Assembly: GCF_002799155.1 (NCBI RefSeq)
Contig: NZ_NERD01000002.1
Span: forward strand, 248,001 to 312,000
Direction: 5' to 3'
From: Stenotrophomonas maltophilia
GTDB lineage: Bacteria; Pseudomonadota; Gammaproteobacteria; Xanthomonadales; Xanthomonadaceae
Length of the DNA: 64,000 nucleotides
The position numbers were made by a program, and so were the translations under genes. How positions within the stretch are numbered: position 1 is the stretch's first letter; each line of letters opens with the position of its first letter. Positions 29,078-37,864 of the stretch are shown here, one piece after another. The notes under the pieces are model-generated. The model was not told the DNA's origin, did not search any database, and saw only the letters and a program-made list of their open reading frames with translations.

Positions 29078-29128
29078 GGTCGCCCGCCCCCCTCCCTCCT
29101 GCCGGCCGCGCCGGCAGGGTGGGCGACC
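29078..29128 (+). other. Large hairpin between hemP and the heme receptor gene
   Basis: GGTCGCCC at the left pairs with GGGCGACC at the right, and inside lies a perfect 9-bp stem CCTGCCGGC with a CGC loop. There is no T run. It may set the ratio of hemP to receptor mRNA by processing or partial termination. Confidence 0.5.
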
Positions 29129-29221
29129 CGTCCGCTCCCGCTCTCTCCCCCTCGGTCTACCGCGTGCACCCTCCGGGTGTGCCGGTAACCGGGGGTTCCC
29201 CTGCCTGACCGAACGAACCCG

Positions 29222-31414
29222 ATGACCCGCCAAACCGCCCTCTGCCTTGCCATCTGGATGGCCCTGCCGCTGTCCGCCCACGCTGCTGCCGCGGCCACCG
29301 CTGCGCCCGAGGCGCGCGAATTCGACCGCGTGCAGGTCACCGCCACCCGTACCGAGCGGGCGGTGAGCGATGTGGCGGCCACCGTGGACGTCATCGACCG
29401 CGAGCAGATGGACCGGCACCTGGTGCAGGACATCAAGGATCTGCTGCGCTACGAGCCGGGCCTGTCGGTCAGCCGCAGCGCCGCGCGCTTCGGCCTCGGC
29501 AGCATCCGCATCCGTGGCCTGGACGGCAACCGCGTGCGTGTGCAGACCGATGGCATCGCCATGCCCACCAGCTTCAACATCGGCTCGTTCTCCAACGCCA
29601 ACCGCAACTTCACCGACCTGGACACGCTCAAGCGCGTGGAGATCGTGCGCGGCCCGGCCAGCTCGCTGTACGGGTCCGATGCGCTCGGTGGTGTGGTCGC
29701 CTTCGTCACCAAGGATCCGGCCGATTACCTGAAGGATGGCAAGGACAGCTACGTTGGCCTGAAGTTCGGCTACGACGGCGAGTGGAAGGGCCTGCTCGGT
29801 GGCGTGACCAGCGCGTTCGGCGGCGAACACTGGAGTGGCATGGTCAACATCAACCATCGCCAGGGCCAGGAAACCGGCAACAAGGGCGACGTGCGCAGCC
29901 TCGACAACACCCGCACCGCGCCCAACCCGCAGGACCGCGATGGCCGCAGTGGCCTGGCCAAGCTGGTCTATGCACCCAGCGAGGACCAACGCTTCCGGCT
30001 GACCGTGGAAGGCAACGAAGACAACACCGATACCAACGTGCTGTCCTCGATCGACCGCACCACCACCACCGGCATGAAGGCGCGCGACACGCAGAACCGC
30101 ACCCGCGTGTCGTTCGCCCATGAAATGGATGCGCTGGACAAGGGCTTCGCCGACAGCCTGCATTGGCAGCTGTATACCCAGCACAGTGAAACCACCCAGA
30201 TTACCGATGAGGACCGCGCCAACCGCAGCCGCCGCCACCGCGAGTTCAACTTCGACCAGCGCGTTTACGGCCTGCAGGCGCAGTTCAACAAGGCGTTCAG
30301 CACCGGCAGCGTCGAACACGCGCTGACCTACGGCTTCGAGGGTGCGCGCACCGAAATCCGCCAGAAGCGCGACGGCTACCAGGTGCTGGCCAATGGCCAG
30401 ACCAGCACCACCATCCTGCCCGACGCCTTCCCGGTACGCGATTTCCCGATCAGCAAGACCACCGAGCTGGGCCTGTACGCGCAGGATGAAATGCGCATGG
30501 CCAACGGCAAGCTGTCGCTGGTGCCGGGCGTACGCGTGGACCGCTACGAACTCAAGCCGGAGGTGGACAGCATCTTCGCCGAAGACAATCCCGGCGTTGC
30601 GGTGGCCAAGCTGACCAAGACCAGCGTGTCGCCGAAGCTGGGCATGGTCTATCGCTTCACCGACGAATGGTCGCTGTTCGCGGGCTACTCGCATGGCTTC
30701 CGTTCGCCGCCGTACAACGACGTCAACCTGGGCTTCACCAACTTCGCCTTCGGCTACACCGCCATTCCCAATCCGGACCTGAAGCCGGAAACCAGTGACG
30801 GCATGGAGCTGGGCCTGCGCTTCCTGTCGCCGGCGGCCTACGTCAGCCTCAGCGGCTACTACAACGAGTACAAGGACTTCATCGAGTCGCAGTCGCTGGT
30901 CGGTACCAACGCACAGGGCCTGATGGTGTTCCAGTCGCGCAACATCGCCGACGCGCGCATCTACGGTGCCGAACTGAAGGCCGGCGTCGACTTCGGCCAG
31001 GTCAGCCCGGCGCTGCAGGGCTGGGCGCTGCGCAGTTCGGTGGCCTGGTCGCGCGGCGACAACAAGACCGAAGACACCCCGCTGGATTCGGTCGACCCGC
31101 TGCGTGGCACCGTCGGCCTGATGTACGACACCGACACCTGGGGCGTCGAACTGGCCGGTACCTTCGTCAAGCGCAAGGACCGCGTCACTGCGGCCACGGT
31201 GTACCGCCCGGCCGGCTACGGCGTGGCCGACCTGATGGCGCACTGGAACTTCGCCCCGGGCGCCACCTTCAACGTCGGCGTGTTCAACCTGGGCGACAAG
31301 CGCTACATCGACTGGTCCAACGTGGGTTCGACGCTGTCGCCGACCAGCCGCGTGCTGGACCGCTATACCAGCCCGGGCCGTACCCTCTCCGCCAGCCTTG
31401 CCGTTTCCTGGTGA
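29222..31414 (+). CDS. TonB-dependent heme/hemoglobin receptor
   Basis: The 730-residue outer-membrane protein has a signal peptide to about residue 24, a TonB-box-like segment FDRVQVTATRTERAV, a plug domain (residues 45-160; SLYGSDALGGVVAFVTKDP) and a 22-strand barrel to the C-terminal aromatic end VSW. GFRSPPYNDVN and IPNPDLKPE correspond to the FRAP and NPNL boxes of heme receptors. The His that usually lies between these boxes is missing, so the heme ligand may differ. The gene follows hemP and a Fur box. Confidence 0.9.
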   Translation: MTRQTALCLAIWMALPLSAHAAAAATAAPEAREFDRVQVTATRTERAVSDVAATVDVIDREQMDRHLVQDIKDLLRYEPGLSVSRSAARFGLGSIRIRGLDGNRVRVQTDGIAMPTSFNIGSFSNANRNFTDLDTLKRVEIVRGPASSLYGSDALGGVVAFVTKDPADYLKDGKDSYVGLKFGYDGEWKGLLGGVTSAFGGEHWSGMVNINHRQGQETGNKGDVRSLDNTRTAPNPQDRDGRSGLAKLVYAPSEDQRFRLTVEGNEDNTDTNVLSSIDRTTTTGMKARDTQNRTRVSFAHEMDALDKGFADSLHWQLYTQHSETTQITDEDRANRSRRHREFNFDQRVYGLQAQFNKAFSTGSVEHALTYGFEGARTEIRQKRDGYQVLANGQTSTTILPDAFPVRDFPISKTTELGLYAQDEMRMANGKLSLVPGVRVDRYELKPEVDSIFAEDNPGVAVAKLTKTSVSPKLGMVYRFTDEWSLFAGYSHGFRSPPYNDVNLGFTNFAFGYTAIPNPDLKPETSDGMELGLRFLSPAAYVSLSGYYNEYKDFIESQSLVGTNAQGLMVFQSRNIADARIYGAELKAGVDFGQVSPALQGWALRSSVAWSRGDNKTEDTPLDSVDPLRGTVGLMYDTDTWGVELAGTFVKRKDRVTAATVYRPAGYGVADLMAHWNFAPGATFNVGVFNLGDKRYIDWSNVGSTLSPTSRVLDRYTSPGRTLSASLAVSW

Positions 31415-31418
31415 TCTC

Positions 31419-32018
31419 ATGAGCCGAGCCTTGTCCGCACGCAGGAACGACGCCATCGCCGCGCAGGGCAGCGCGGTCTGGCCGACGCCGGCACAGCTGG
31501 CCACGCTCGGCACCGTGTTGTGCCTGTACCGCGCCGACGGCAACGAGCTCGGTGGCTGGCGCCAGGCGGTCCGCGTGCATGCCTGCCAGGGCGTGGACAG
31601 CGAGGGGGTGCGCGAAAGCCTGTGTTTCCTCGATGCCCGCGGCCGCTGCGTGTGGCGCCTGTACCTGCTGCCCGACAGCGATTTCCTGGCCTGGGACCGG
31701 CTGGTCGCGGCGTTGCCGCCTGGCCCGGAACATGACAGCGATGGCAGTGTCGGCGAACGCCTGTGGCGGCGCCTGGCCGGGCACCTCGGCGGCCAGCGCT
31801 GGCGCCTGTGCACGTTGCGCCTGCATGCCGCCGACGATGGCCGCACCCTCGCTGCAAGCCTGTCGGCGCTGTCTTCGCTGGGCGCAGCCACCGCGCGACG
31901 CATCGCGCGGCTGGAAGGCGCCGAGGGCGAGCTGGCGATCGACGACTGCTGCTGCGCCGACGCCGCACGTCGCCCGGCGCCGCGGGTTCCCGGCGACCTG
32001 CCGCTGATCCGGCTGTGA
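31419..32018 (+). CDS. Possible HemS/ChuX-like cytosolic heme protein
   Basis: The 199-residue protein starts 4 bases after the receptor stop. The block VRESLCFLDARGRCVWRLYL followed by DFLAWDRLVAALP resembles the repeat of HemS/ChuX/HutX heme carriers (xSLxFFDxxGxxVHKVYL...aWxxL). There is only one such unit, as in ChuX. The C-terminal DDCCCAD cluster is unusual and could bind heme or metal. No signal peptide, so cytosolic. The assignment is an inference from weak similarity plus location. Confidence 0.5.
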   Translation: MSRALSARRNDAIAAQGSAVWPTPAQLATLGTVLCLYRADGNELGGWRQAVRVHACQGVDSEGVRESLCFLDARGRCVWRLYLLPDSDFLAWDRLVAALPPGPEHDSDGSVGERLWRRLAGHLGGQRWRLCTLRLHAADDGRTLAASLSALSSLGAATARRIARLEGAEGELAIDDCCCADAARRPAPRVPGDLPLIRL

Positions 32019-32091
32019 CCTTTTCCTGATGGAACGCCTGTCGGCCACGGACGGCCTCTCACTACACCTGCTACCCCGAGGGAAGACCCCG

Positions 32092-33027
32092 ATGAAGTTC
32101 CAGACAGCCAGCGTCATGCTGCTGCTCGCCGCCAGCGGCGTGGCCAGCGCGCAGCCCTCCGACATCGCCCGCGACCACGACAGCATCCTCGCCATGCAGG
32201 GCGAGTACACAGTGGATTTCGCCTTCGACGAGACCGTGCTGCTGAAGCCCGGCTACGAGCGTGCCCCGGCGATGCGCAGCGGCGGCAACGAGCTGGTCAT
32301 CGTGGTCGAGGACACCCCCAGGCGCATCGTGCTGCAGCACCTGCTGCTGGATGAAAAGAGCGGCCACATCACCAAGCACTGGCGCCAGGACTGGGTCTAC
32401 GAAGCGCCGAACCGCTTCGAGTTCAGTGCCGACCAGACCTGGCAGGTACGCAGCATCCCGGCGGCCGTGAACAAGGGCGCCTGGACCCAGTGCGTGTATG
32501 AAGTGAGCGATGCTCCGCGCTACTGCGGCACCGGCGCGTGGACCTACACCAACAACGTGCCGACGTGGACCAGCGACCTCAGCTGGCGCCCGTTGCCGCG
32601 CCGTGAATACACCAAGCGCAGCGACTACAACGCGCTGGCCGTGGTCAACCGCCACACGCTTACGCCCAATGGCTGGACCCACGAGCAGTTCAATACCAAG
32701 GTGCAGCGCAACGCCGACGGCAGCCAGGTGGAGATCGCCCGCGAGTTCGGCTTCAACGACTACGTGAAGACCACCGAGATCGACTTCACCCCGGCCCGCG
32801 ACTACTGGAAGGCCACCGCTGGTTACTGGGCCAAGGTACGCCAGCGCTGGGACGGCTTCCTCGGCCAGGCCCCGGGCGTGCACCTGAAGACCAAGCTGGA
32901 CGGCATGGCGATGATCATCCCGCTGTTCACCCAGGCCGAAGAGATCCAGTCCGGCAAGACGGTGAAGGACAAGCAGATCGACGACGTGTTCGCCAAGTAC
33001 GTTGAGAAGGCGCCGAAGGAAGGCTGA
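32092..33027 (+). CDS. DUF6607 family secreted protein
   Basis: ATG preceded by GAGGGAAG gives 311 residues with a clear signal peptide (MKFQTASVMLLLAASGVASA). The mature part looks like a single globular, beta-rich domain full of aromatic residues (HWRQDWVYEAPNRFEF, TYTNNVPTWTSDLSWRPLPRREY). I believe it belongs to DUF6607, a family of unknown function often found beside TonB-dependent receptors. The place at the end of a Fur-controlled heme cluster suggests a periplasmic or cell-surface role in heme or iron use. Confidence 0.7.
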   Translation: MKFQTASVMLLLAASGVASAQPSDIARDHDSILAMQGEYTVDFAFDETVLLKPGYERAPAMRSGGNELVIVVEDTPRRIVLQHLLLDEKSGHITKHWRQDWVYEAPNRFEFSADQTWQVRSIPAAVNKGAWTQCVYEVSDAPRYCGTGAWTYTNNVPTWTSDLSWRPLPRREYTKRSDYNALAVVNRHTLTPNGWTHEQFNTKVQRNADGSQVEIAREFGFNDYVKTTEIDFTPARDYWKATAGYWAKVRQRWDGFLGQAPGVHLKTKLDGMAMIIPLFTQAEEIQSGKTVKDKQIDDVFAKYVEKAPKEG

Positions 33028-33068
33028 TCGCCACGGCTTTGGCGGGTGCCGGGTTTGCCCGGCACCGC

Positions 33069-33091
33069 ATCCACGCATGGCGTGGATCTAC
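33069..33091. repeat. SMAG (GTAG) repeat
   Basis: An 8-bp stem ATCCACGC with an ATG loop followed by CTACC, the same subfamily as the repeats near 20.3, 25.2 and 40.1 kb. A GC hairpin GCCGGG/CCCGGC stands just before it. Together they separate the heme cluster from convergent genes. Confidence 0.8.
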
Positions 33092-33135
33092 CGATCTTTG
33101 CCTCTGGTCAAGCGCCATGCGCGAATGCGCTGCAC

Positions 33136-33471
33136 TCAGGACGCCGGTCCACCCAGCGTGGTCAGGTCCAGCCCGGCGTCCCGGAACGTACGCAGGGTGG
33201 CCTGCAGGCTCGCCTCGTCATCGCGCGTGCGGACGCCCATGATGGCGTCGCCGCAGCGCGCGCGGTCCGTGCTGCACGCCTGCGGGTCGGGCAGCAGCGC
33301 GGTCTGCCCGGCCAGGATCGCCATGTGCACCACTTCCTTTACCGTTTCCAGCACGAAGGCCTGCACCGGGTCCGGGACATGGCCCACCGCAGTGCGGGCA
33401 CATGCGGGCAGCATCGCCAACAGCAGCGGCACGCCGACGAGAACAGCGCGCAGGCAGAAGCCGTGTCTCAT
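33136..33471 (-). CDS. Small secreted or lipoprotein, hypothetical
   Basis: A 111-residue protein with an N-terminal signal (MRHGFCLRAVLVGVPLLLAMLPAC) ending in a Cys that might be lipidated, although LPAC is a poor lipobox. The mature part has two further Cys in QACSTDRARCGD. I do not recognise the family. It starts 3 bases after the stop of the DUF486 gene and is probably co-transcribed with it. Confidence 0.6.
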   Translation of the reverse strand: MRHGFCLRAVLVGVPLLLAMLPACARTAVGHVPDPVQAFVLETVKEVVHMAILAGQTALLPDPQACSTDRARCGDAIMGVRTRDDEASLQATLRTFRDAGLDLTTLGGPAS

Positions 33472-33473
33472 TG

Positions 33474-33827
33474 CTATTCCTTGAACATCAGGAACGCCGC
33501 CACCACGATCAATCCGAACGCCGCGTAGTGGTTCCACTTCAGCGGTTGGCCCAGGTAGAACGCGGAGAACACCGCGAACACCAGCAGCGTGATCACTTCC
33601 TGCATGCCCTTCAGCTGCGGCGCCGAATACACCGCGCTGCCAAGCCGATTGCCGGGCACCTGCAGGCAGTACTCGAAGAACGCGATGCCCCAGCTGGCCA
33701 GGATCACCGTCATCAGCGGGGCACTCTTGAACTTCAGGTGCCCGTACCAGGCGAAGGTCATGAAGATGTTGCTGCCGAGCAGCAGCAACACCGGGTACAG
33801 GTAAGCGGCGAACGAGGTGCCGGGCAT
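33474..33827 (-). CDS. DMT-family inner-membrane protein (DUF486)
   Basis: The 117-residue protein has four membrane helices and the DUF486 look: LLGSNIFMTFAWYGHLKFK near residue 14, FFEYCLQVPGNRLG near 50 and GLIVVAAFLMFKE at the end. These small proteins are related to half-size drug/metabolite transporters and probably work as dimers. Substrate unknown. I chose the ATG at MPGTSFAAY; an upstream start would add 16 unlikely residues. Confidence 0.88.
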   Translation of the reverse strand: MPGTSFAAYLYPVLLLLGSNIFMTFAWYGHLKFKSAPLMTVILASWGIAFFEYCLQVPGNRLGSAVYSAPQLKGMQEVITLLVFAVFSAFYLGQPLKWNHYAAFGLIVVAAFLMFKE

Positions 33828-33896
33828 CCGGGTGATCTCAGCGAGGTGGGGCGCGCAGCATACAGCCGGCCCCACCCCAGGCGTGTCACGACCGCC

Positions 33897-36413
33897 TCAG
33901 GCTTCGCGCAGCGCCAGTGCCGGCGGCGTATGCAGGATCGCCCGGGTACCCCACCAGCCGGCCAGCAGGCTCAACCCGATGCCGACCACGCCGCCGATCA
34001 GCAGGCCCGGCCATGGCGGCAGCAGCGGCAGCTCGAACACCCTCTGCGAGACCGCCACACCGATGGCGGCCGCCGCGCCCACCGCCAGCAGCGCCGCCAG
34101 CGTGCCCAGCGCGCCGAACTCCACCAGCACCGCGCCACGCAGCTGGCGCCGGGTCGCGCCCAGGGTGCGCAGCACCGCGCTGTCGTAGCGGCGCTCGCCG
34201 GCAGTGGCCTGCAACGCGGCCAGCAGTACCAGCAGTCCGGCCAGCAGGCTGAACACCATCACCAGCTGCACCGCCTGTGCCACCCGTTCCATCACATCGC
34301 GCACCTGCGAGATCACCGCGTCCACGTCCAGCAGCGACAGGTTCGGCTGCGCGCGTACCAGTTCGCCCAGTCCCGCCGCCTTGCCGGGCGGCAGATGGAA
34401 TGCCGACAGGAGGTTGTGCGGGGTATCGCCCACCGCGTTCGGATTGAGCAGCACGAAGAAGTTCGGACGGAAGGTGTTCCAGTCCGCCTTGCGCACGCTG
34501 GTGACAGTGAATTGGCGTTCCTGCTCGCCCACCGCAATGCTGATGCGGTCGCCCGGATACACGCCGTAGCGCTTGGCCCAGCCGATTTCCACCGACGCCT
34601 CCGCCGCGGTGCTGTCGGCCTTCCAGAAGGTGCCGTTCACCAGGGTATTGGCGGGCGGGAAGGTGCTGCGCCAGCTGAAGTTCAACGGACGGTTCCCGTC
34701 ATCGTCGTCGCGCTGGCCTTCGCCCTGAGCCGGCTGCCCGTCCTGCACGGACGCGCGGTCCACGCGCAGCGGCGGCTTGCCGTTGATCGCGATCAGGCGG
34801 CCGGTGGCCATCGGTTCGATGCTGGCGTCATTGGCGCCCAGCCCGCGCAGCGCGGCCAGCACGCTGTTGCGCTGTTCGGGCTGGATGTTGATCAGGAAGT
34901 AGTTGGGGGTATCCGCGGGCAGGCGCTCGCGCCACTGCTGCAGCAGGCCGGGGCCGGTCACCGCCAGCAGCAACAGTGCGCACAACGACAGTGACAGCCC
35001 GACCAGCTGCATCACCGCCAGCATCCGGCGCCGGGTCAGCGCGGCCAGGCCCAGCCGCCAGTTGCCATGCAGGCGGTGTTGCAGGCCGCGCAGCAGCTGC
35101 AGCAGCACGAAGCCGATGCCACCGGCCGCCACCGCCAGCACGGCCAGGCCGCCGAGCACCCACAGCGCCAGTTTAAGGTCGCCGGTGACCTGCACCGCCA
35201 GCAGCAGGCTGGCGGCCAACGCCGCCACATAGGCCAGCAACGAGGCCGGCGGCAGGGCGGCAAAGGAACGGTTGAGCACGCGCATCGGCGGCACCCCGCG
35301 TAGCCGCAGCAGCGGTGGCAGGCCGAAGCCGAACAGCAGCAACAGGCCGATGCCGGCGCCGGTCAGCGCAGGCATCGCTTCGGGCAACGGCAGGCGTTGC
35401 GGCACCAGGCTGCCCAGCACCTGTACCAGGCCTTCCTGCGCGGCCATGCCCAGGCCGATGCCGAGCGCACAGGCCGGCACCGCCAGCATCAGCAACTGCA
35501 GCGCCAGGCCCAGCAGGATGTCGCGCTGGCGAGCGCCCAGGCAGCGCAGGATCGCCACCTGGTCGATGCGGCGCAGCGCGAAGCGGTTGGCGGCCAGTGC
35601 GGTGGCCACGCCCGCCAGCAGTACCGCCAGCAGCGCGCTCAGGCCGAGGAAGCGCCCGGCCAGATCGAAGGCCTGGCGCACGCCACGCTGGGTATCGTCC
35701 ACGCTCAGCAGGCGCAGGCCCTTCACCTGTGGCAGCAGCCATTGCCGCAGCGCCGCGATCGGCTCCGCTGCGCCGGCGAACATCAGCCGGTAGTTGATGC
35801 GGCTGCCTGGGCCGAGCAGTCCGGTGCCCTCCACATCGGCGCGATTGACCAGCAGGGTCGGCGAGAGCGTGAGCAGGTCGCCACCGGTGTCCGGCTCGGA
35901 TTCAATGATGCCGGCGATGCGCAGCGTGCCGGCGCCGAACTCGAGGTCATCGCCGGCCTTCAGCCCCAGCCCCTGCAGCAGGCGCGGGTCGGCATAGGCC
36001 TGGCCCTTGGGCGGCATGCCGGCATCGGTGATCAGCACACCGCCGGGCGTGGCCCTTACCCGCAGCGTGCCGCGCAGCGGATAGCCCGCCTGCACGGCCT
36101 TGATGCTGGCCATCTGGCTGGCCTCGCCGTTGAACAGCACGCTGCCGAAGCTGGCGATGCGGGTGTAGGCCAGTCCACGCCGCTGTGCTTCTTCAGCGAA
36201 TGCCTGCGGTGGGTCGTCGCGGCCGGCGATGCCGAGGTCGCCGCCGAGCATTTCCGCCGCGCTGCCGGACAACGCCAGGTTGACCCGGTTCACCAGCGTG
36301 CCCACGGCGGTCATCACCGCCACGCCCAGCACCAGCGCGGCAAACACGGTCAGCAGGTCGCCGGCCAGGGCCTCGCGGCGCAGCGCGCGCCACGCATGGC
36401 GCAGCAGGTTCAT
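33897..36413 (-). CDS. ybbP: ABC transporter permease, FtsX family (YbbP-like)
   Basis: The 838-residue protein is an FtsX-type permease with the layout of YbbP: a first helix at 20-42, a large periplasmic domain, three helices around 260-365, more helices to about 490, a second periplasmic domain and three C-terminal helices (about 715-830). Such proteins couple cytoplasmic ATPases to work on periplasmic lipids or lipoproteins rather than transporting across the inner membrane. The start overlaps the ATPase gene's stop (ATGA). tesA is divergent, as in E. coli. Confidence 0.9.
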   Translation of the reverse strand: MNLLRHAWRALRREALAGDLLTVFAALVLGVAVMTAVGTLVNRVNLALSGSAAEMLGGDLGIAGRDDPPQAFAEEAQRRGLAYTRIASFGSVLFNGEASQMASIKAVQAGYPLRGTLRVRATPGGVLITDAGMPPKGQAYADPRLLQGLGLKAGDDLEFGAGTLRIAGIIESEPDTGGDLLTLSPTLLVNRADVEGTGLLGPGSRINYRLMFAGAAEPIAALRQWLLPQVKGLRLLSVDDTQRGVRQAFDLAGRFLGLSALLAVLLAGVATALAANRFALRRIDQVAILRCLGARQRDILLGLALQLLMLAVPACALGIGLGMAAQEGLVQVLGSLVPQRLPLPEAMPALTGAGIGLLLLFGFGLPPLLRLRGVPPMRVLNRSFAALPPASLLAYVAALAASLLLAVQVTGDLKLALWVLGGLAVLAVAAGGIGFVLLQLLRGLQHRLHGNWRLGLAALTRRRMLAVMQLVGLSLSLCALLLLAVTGPGLLQQWRERLPADTPNYFLINIQPEQRNSVLAALRGLGANDASIEPMATGRLIAINGKPPLRVDRASVQDGQPAQGEGQRDDDDGNRPLNFSWRSTFPPANTLVNGTFWKADSTAAEASVEIGWAKRYGVYPGDRISIAVGEQERQFTVTSVRKADWNTFRPNFFVLLNPNAVGDTPHNLLSAFHLPPGKAAGLGELVRAQPNLSLLDVDAVISQVRDVMERVAQAVQLVMVFSLLAGLLVLLAALQATAGERRYDSAVLRTLGATRRQLRGAVLVEFGALGTLAALLAVGAAAAIGVAVSQRVFELPLLPPWPGLLIGGVVGIGLSLLAGWWGTRAILHTPPALALREA

Positions 36414-37111
36414 GCCTGCGCCCCACGCTCGACCGGCAGCAGGCGGCCGTCGTCGATGCGGTGGACGTACTGGCAGCGCTGGGCCAGGCGCAGGTCGTGG
36501 GTGACCAGCACCAGGGTGGTGCCGCTGCCTGCATTGAGTTCGAACAGCAGGTCGCTGATGTGCTGGCCGGTGGCGTGGTCCAGCGAGCCGGTCGGTTCGT
36601 CGGCAAACAGGATGCGTGGGCGGGTGACGAAGGCGCGTGCCAGCGCTACGCGCTGCTGCTCGCCGCCGGACAGCTGGCGCGGGTAGTGGCGGGCGCGATG
36701 GGCCAGGCCGACCTGCGCCAGCACTTCGTCCACCCGCGTGCGGTCCTCGCGCCCGGCCAGTTCCAGCGGCAGTGCGACGTTCTCGGCGGCGGTCAGTGCC
36801 GGCAGCAGGTGGAAGCTCTGGAACACGAAGCCGACTTCGCGTGCGCGCAGCTGGGCACGTGCCTCTTCATCGAGTTGGCCCAGATCCTGGCCGGACAGCG
36901 CGATGCGGCCGCGGCTGGGCAGGTCCAGGCCGGCCAGCAGGCCGAGCAGGGTGGTCTTGCCGGAACCGGAGGCGCCGACGATGGCCGCGCTGGTTCCTTC
37001 ATGGACGGTCAGGGTGATGTTGTCCAGTATGTGGACTTCACCCTCCGGGCCCTGTACGGATTTGCCGACCTGGTCGACGGCGATGGCGGCGGACGCGCTG
37101 CGGGGGGACAG
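36410..37111 (-). CDS. ybbA: ABC transporter ATP-binding protein (YbbA-like), non-standard start
   Basis: The frame encodes a complete ATPase: Walker A GASGSGKTTLL, Q-loop FVFQSFHLLP, signature LSGGEQQRV, Walker B RILFADEPTG and the H-loop VTHD. No ATG, GTG or TTG lies in frame before Walker A; the first GTG is the Val of the Q-loop and too late. I set the start at CTG (233 residues), nine codons before the first conserved strand. An ATC 9 bases further upstream, 7 bases after GGAG, is the alternative. E. coli YbbA has 228 residues. A sequencing error near the 5' end could also explain it. It pairs with the overlapping permease gene. Confidence 0.85.
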   Translation of the reverse strand: MSPRSASAAIAVDQVGKSVQGPEGEVHILDNITLTVHEGTSAAIVGASGSGKTTLLGLLAGLDLPSRGRIALSGQDLGQLDEEARAQLRAREVGFVFQSFHLLPALTAAENVALPLELAGREDRTRVDEVLAQVGLAHRARHYPRQLSGGEQQRVALARAFVTRPRILFADEPTGSLDHATGQHISDLLFELNAGSGTTLVLVTHDLRLAQRCQYVHRIDDGRLLPVERGAQA

Positions 37112-37132
37112 GCTGTCGATGAGGAGACTCCA

Positions 37133-37777
37133 ATGCGCAAGACGGGATGGAGCCGGCGAGCCGGCGCGATGATGGTGCTGCTGCTAGGGTTCCTGCTGCT
37201 GCCCGGGCTGGCCTGTGCCAAAGGTCCGGCCGGCACCGTGCTGGTGCTCGGCGACAGCCTCAGTGCTGCCCACAATATCCCTGCCGACGCCGGCTGGGTC
37301 AGCCTGCTGCAGCAGCGGGTCAGGCAGCAGTCGAAAACCCCGGCGCGCATCGTCAATGCCAGCATGAGCGGGGAAACCACCGCCGGCGCGCTGACCCGCC
37401 TGCCGGGCCTGCTGGCGAAGGAAAAGCCGACCGTGGTGGTGATCGCCCTGGGCGGCAACGACGCACTGCGCGGGCTGACCCCGGCGCAGGTGCAGGGCAA
37501 TCTGGAAAAGATGGTGCAGGCCAGCCAGAAGGCCGGTGCCAAGGTATTGCTGCTGGGCATCGACGTACCGCCCAACTATGGGCCGGCCTACCGCCAGCGC
37601 CTGGCAGCGGCCTACAAGGCATTGGCTACGCAGTACAAGGTGCCGCTGCTGCCGTTCCTGCTGGAAGGCGTGGCCCTGCAGCCGGGCATGATGCAGGCCG
37701 ATGGCCTGCACCCCACGGCACAGGCGCAGCCGAAGGTGCTGGACAACGTATGGCCGCTGCTGCGGCCCCTGCTCTGA
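37133..37777 (+). CDS. tesA: Periplasmic esterase/lysophospholipase, TesA type (SGNH hydrolase)
   Basis: The 214-residue protein starts after GAGGAG with a signal peptide to about residue 29. SGNH block I is VLGDSLSAAHNI (nucleophile Ser), block III GGNDALRG and block V DGLHPTAQAQ with the catalytic Asp/His. TesA is a periplasmic acyl-CoA thioesterase, lysophospholipase and arylesterase. Its divergent position from ybbAP is the same as in E. coli, and 21 bases separate the two start regions. Confidence 0.92.
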   Translation: MRKTGWSRRAGAMMVLLLGFLLLPGLACAKGPAGTVLVLGDSLSAAHNIPADAGWVSLLQQRVRQQSKTPARIVNASMSGETTAGALTRLPGLLAKEKPTVVVIALGGNDALRGLTPAQVQGNLEKMVQASQKAGAKVLLLGIDVPPNYGPAYRQRLAAAYKALATQYKVPLLPFLLEGVALQPGMMQADGLHPTAQAQPKVLDNVWPLLRPLL

Positions 37778-37864
37778 ACGATTTACAACCCTCTTGACGG
37801 AACTTCACATCGCGTCCACCGTCGATCCGGCATGTTTCACAAAGCTGAAGTTAGAGGGAATCAC

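Noticed and set aside
28838-32062. A 1074-codon open frame on the minus strand
   Set aside because: It is the antisense shadow of hemP, the heme receptor and the following gene. Its translation is Arg/Ala/Gly-rich noise, while the plus-strand genes have clear domains.
36461-37132. Plus-strand frame leading into tesA
   Set aside because: It is the shadow of the ybbA ATPase, whose Walker motifs are clear on the minus strand; tesA starts at 37133 behind GAGGAG.
37778-37864. TTGACG as -35 box of the response regulator promoter
   Set aside because: No acceptable -10 hexamer lies 16-18 bases downstream, so I did not annotate a promoter.
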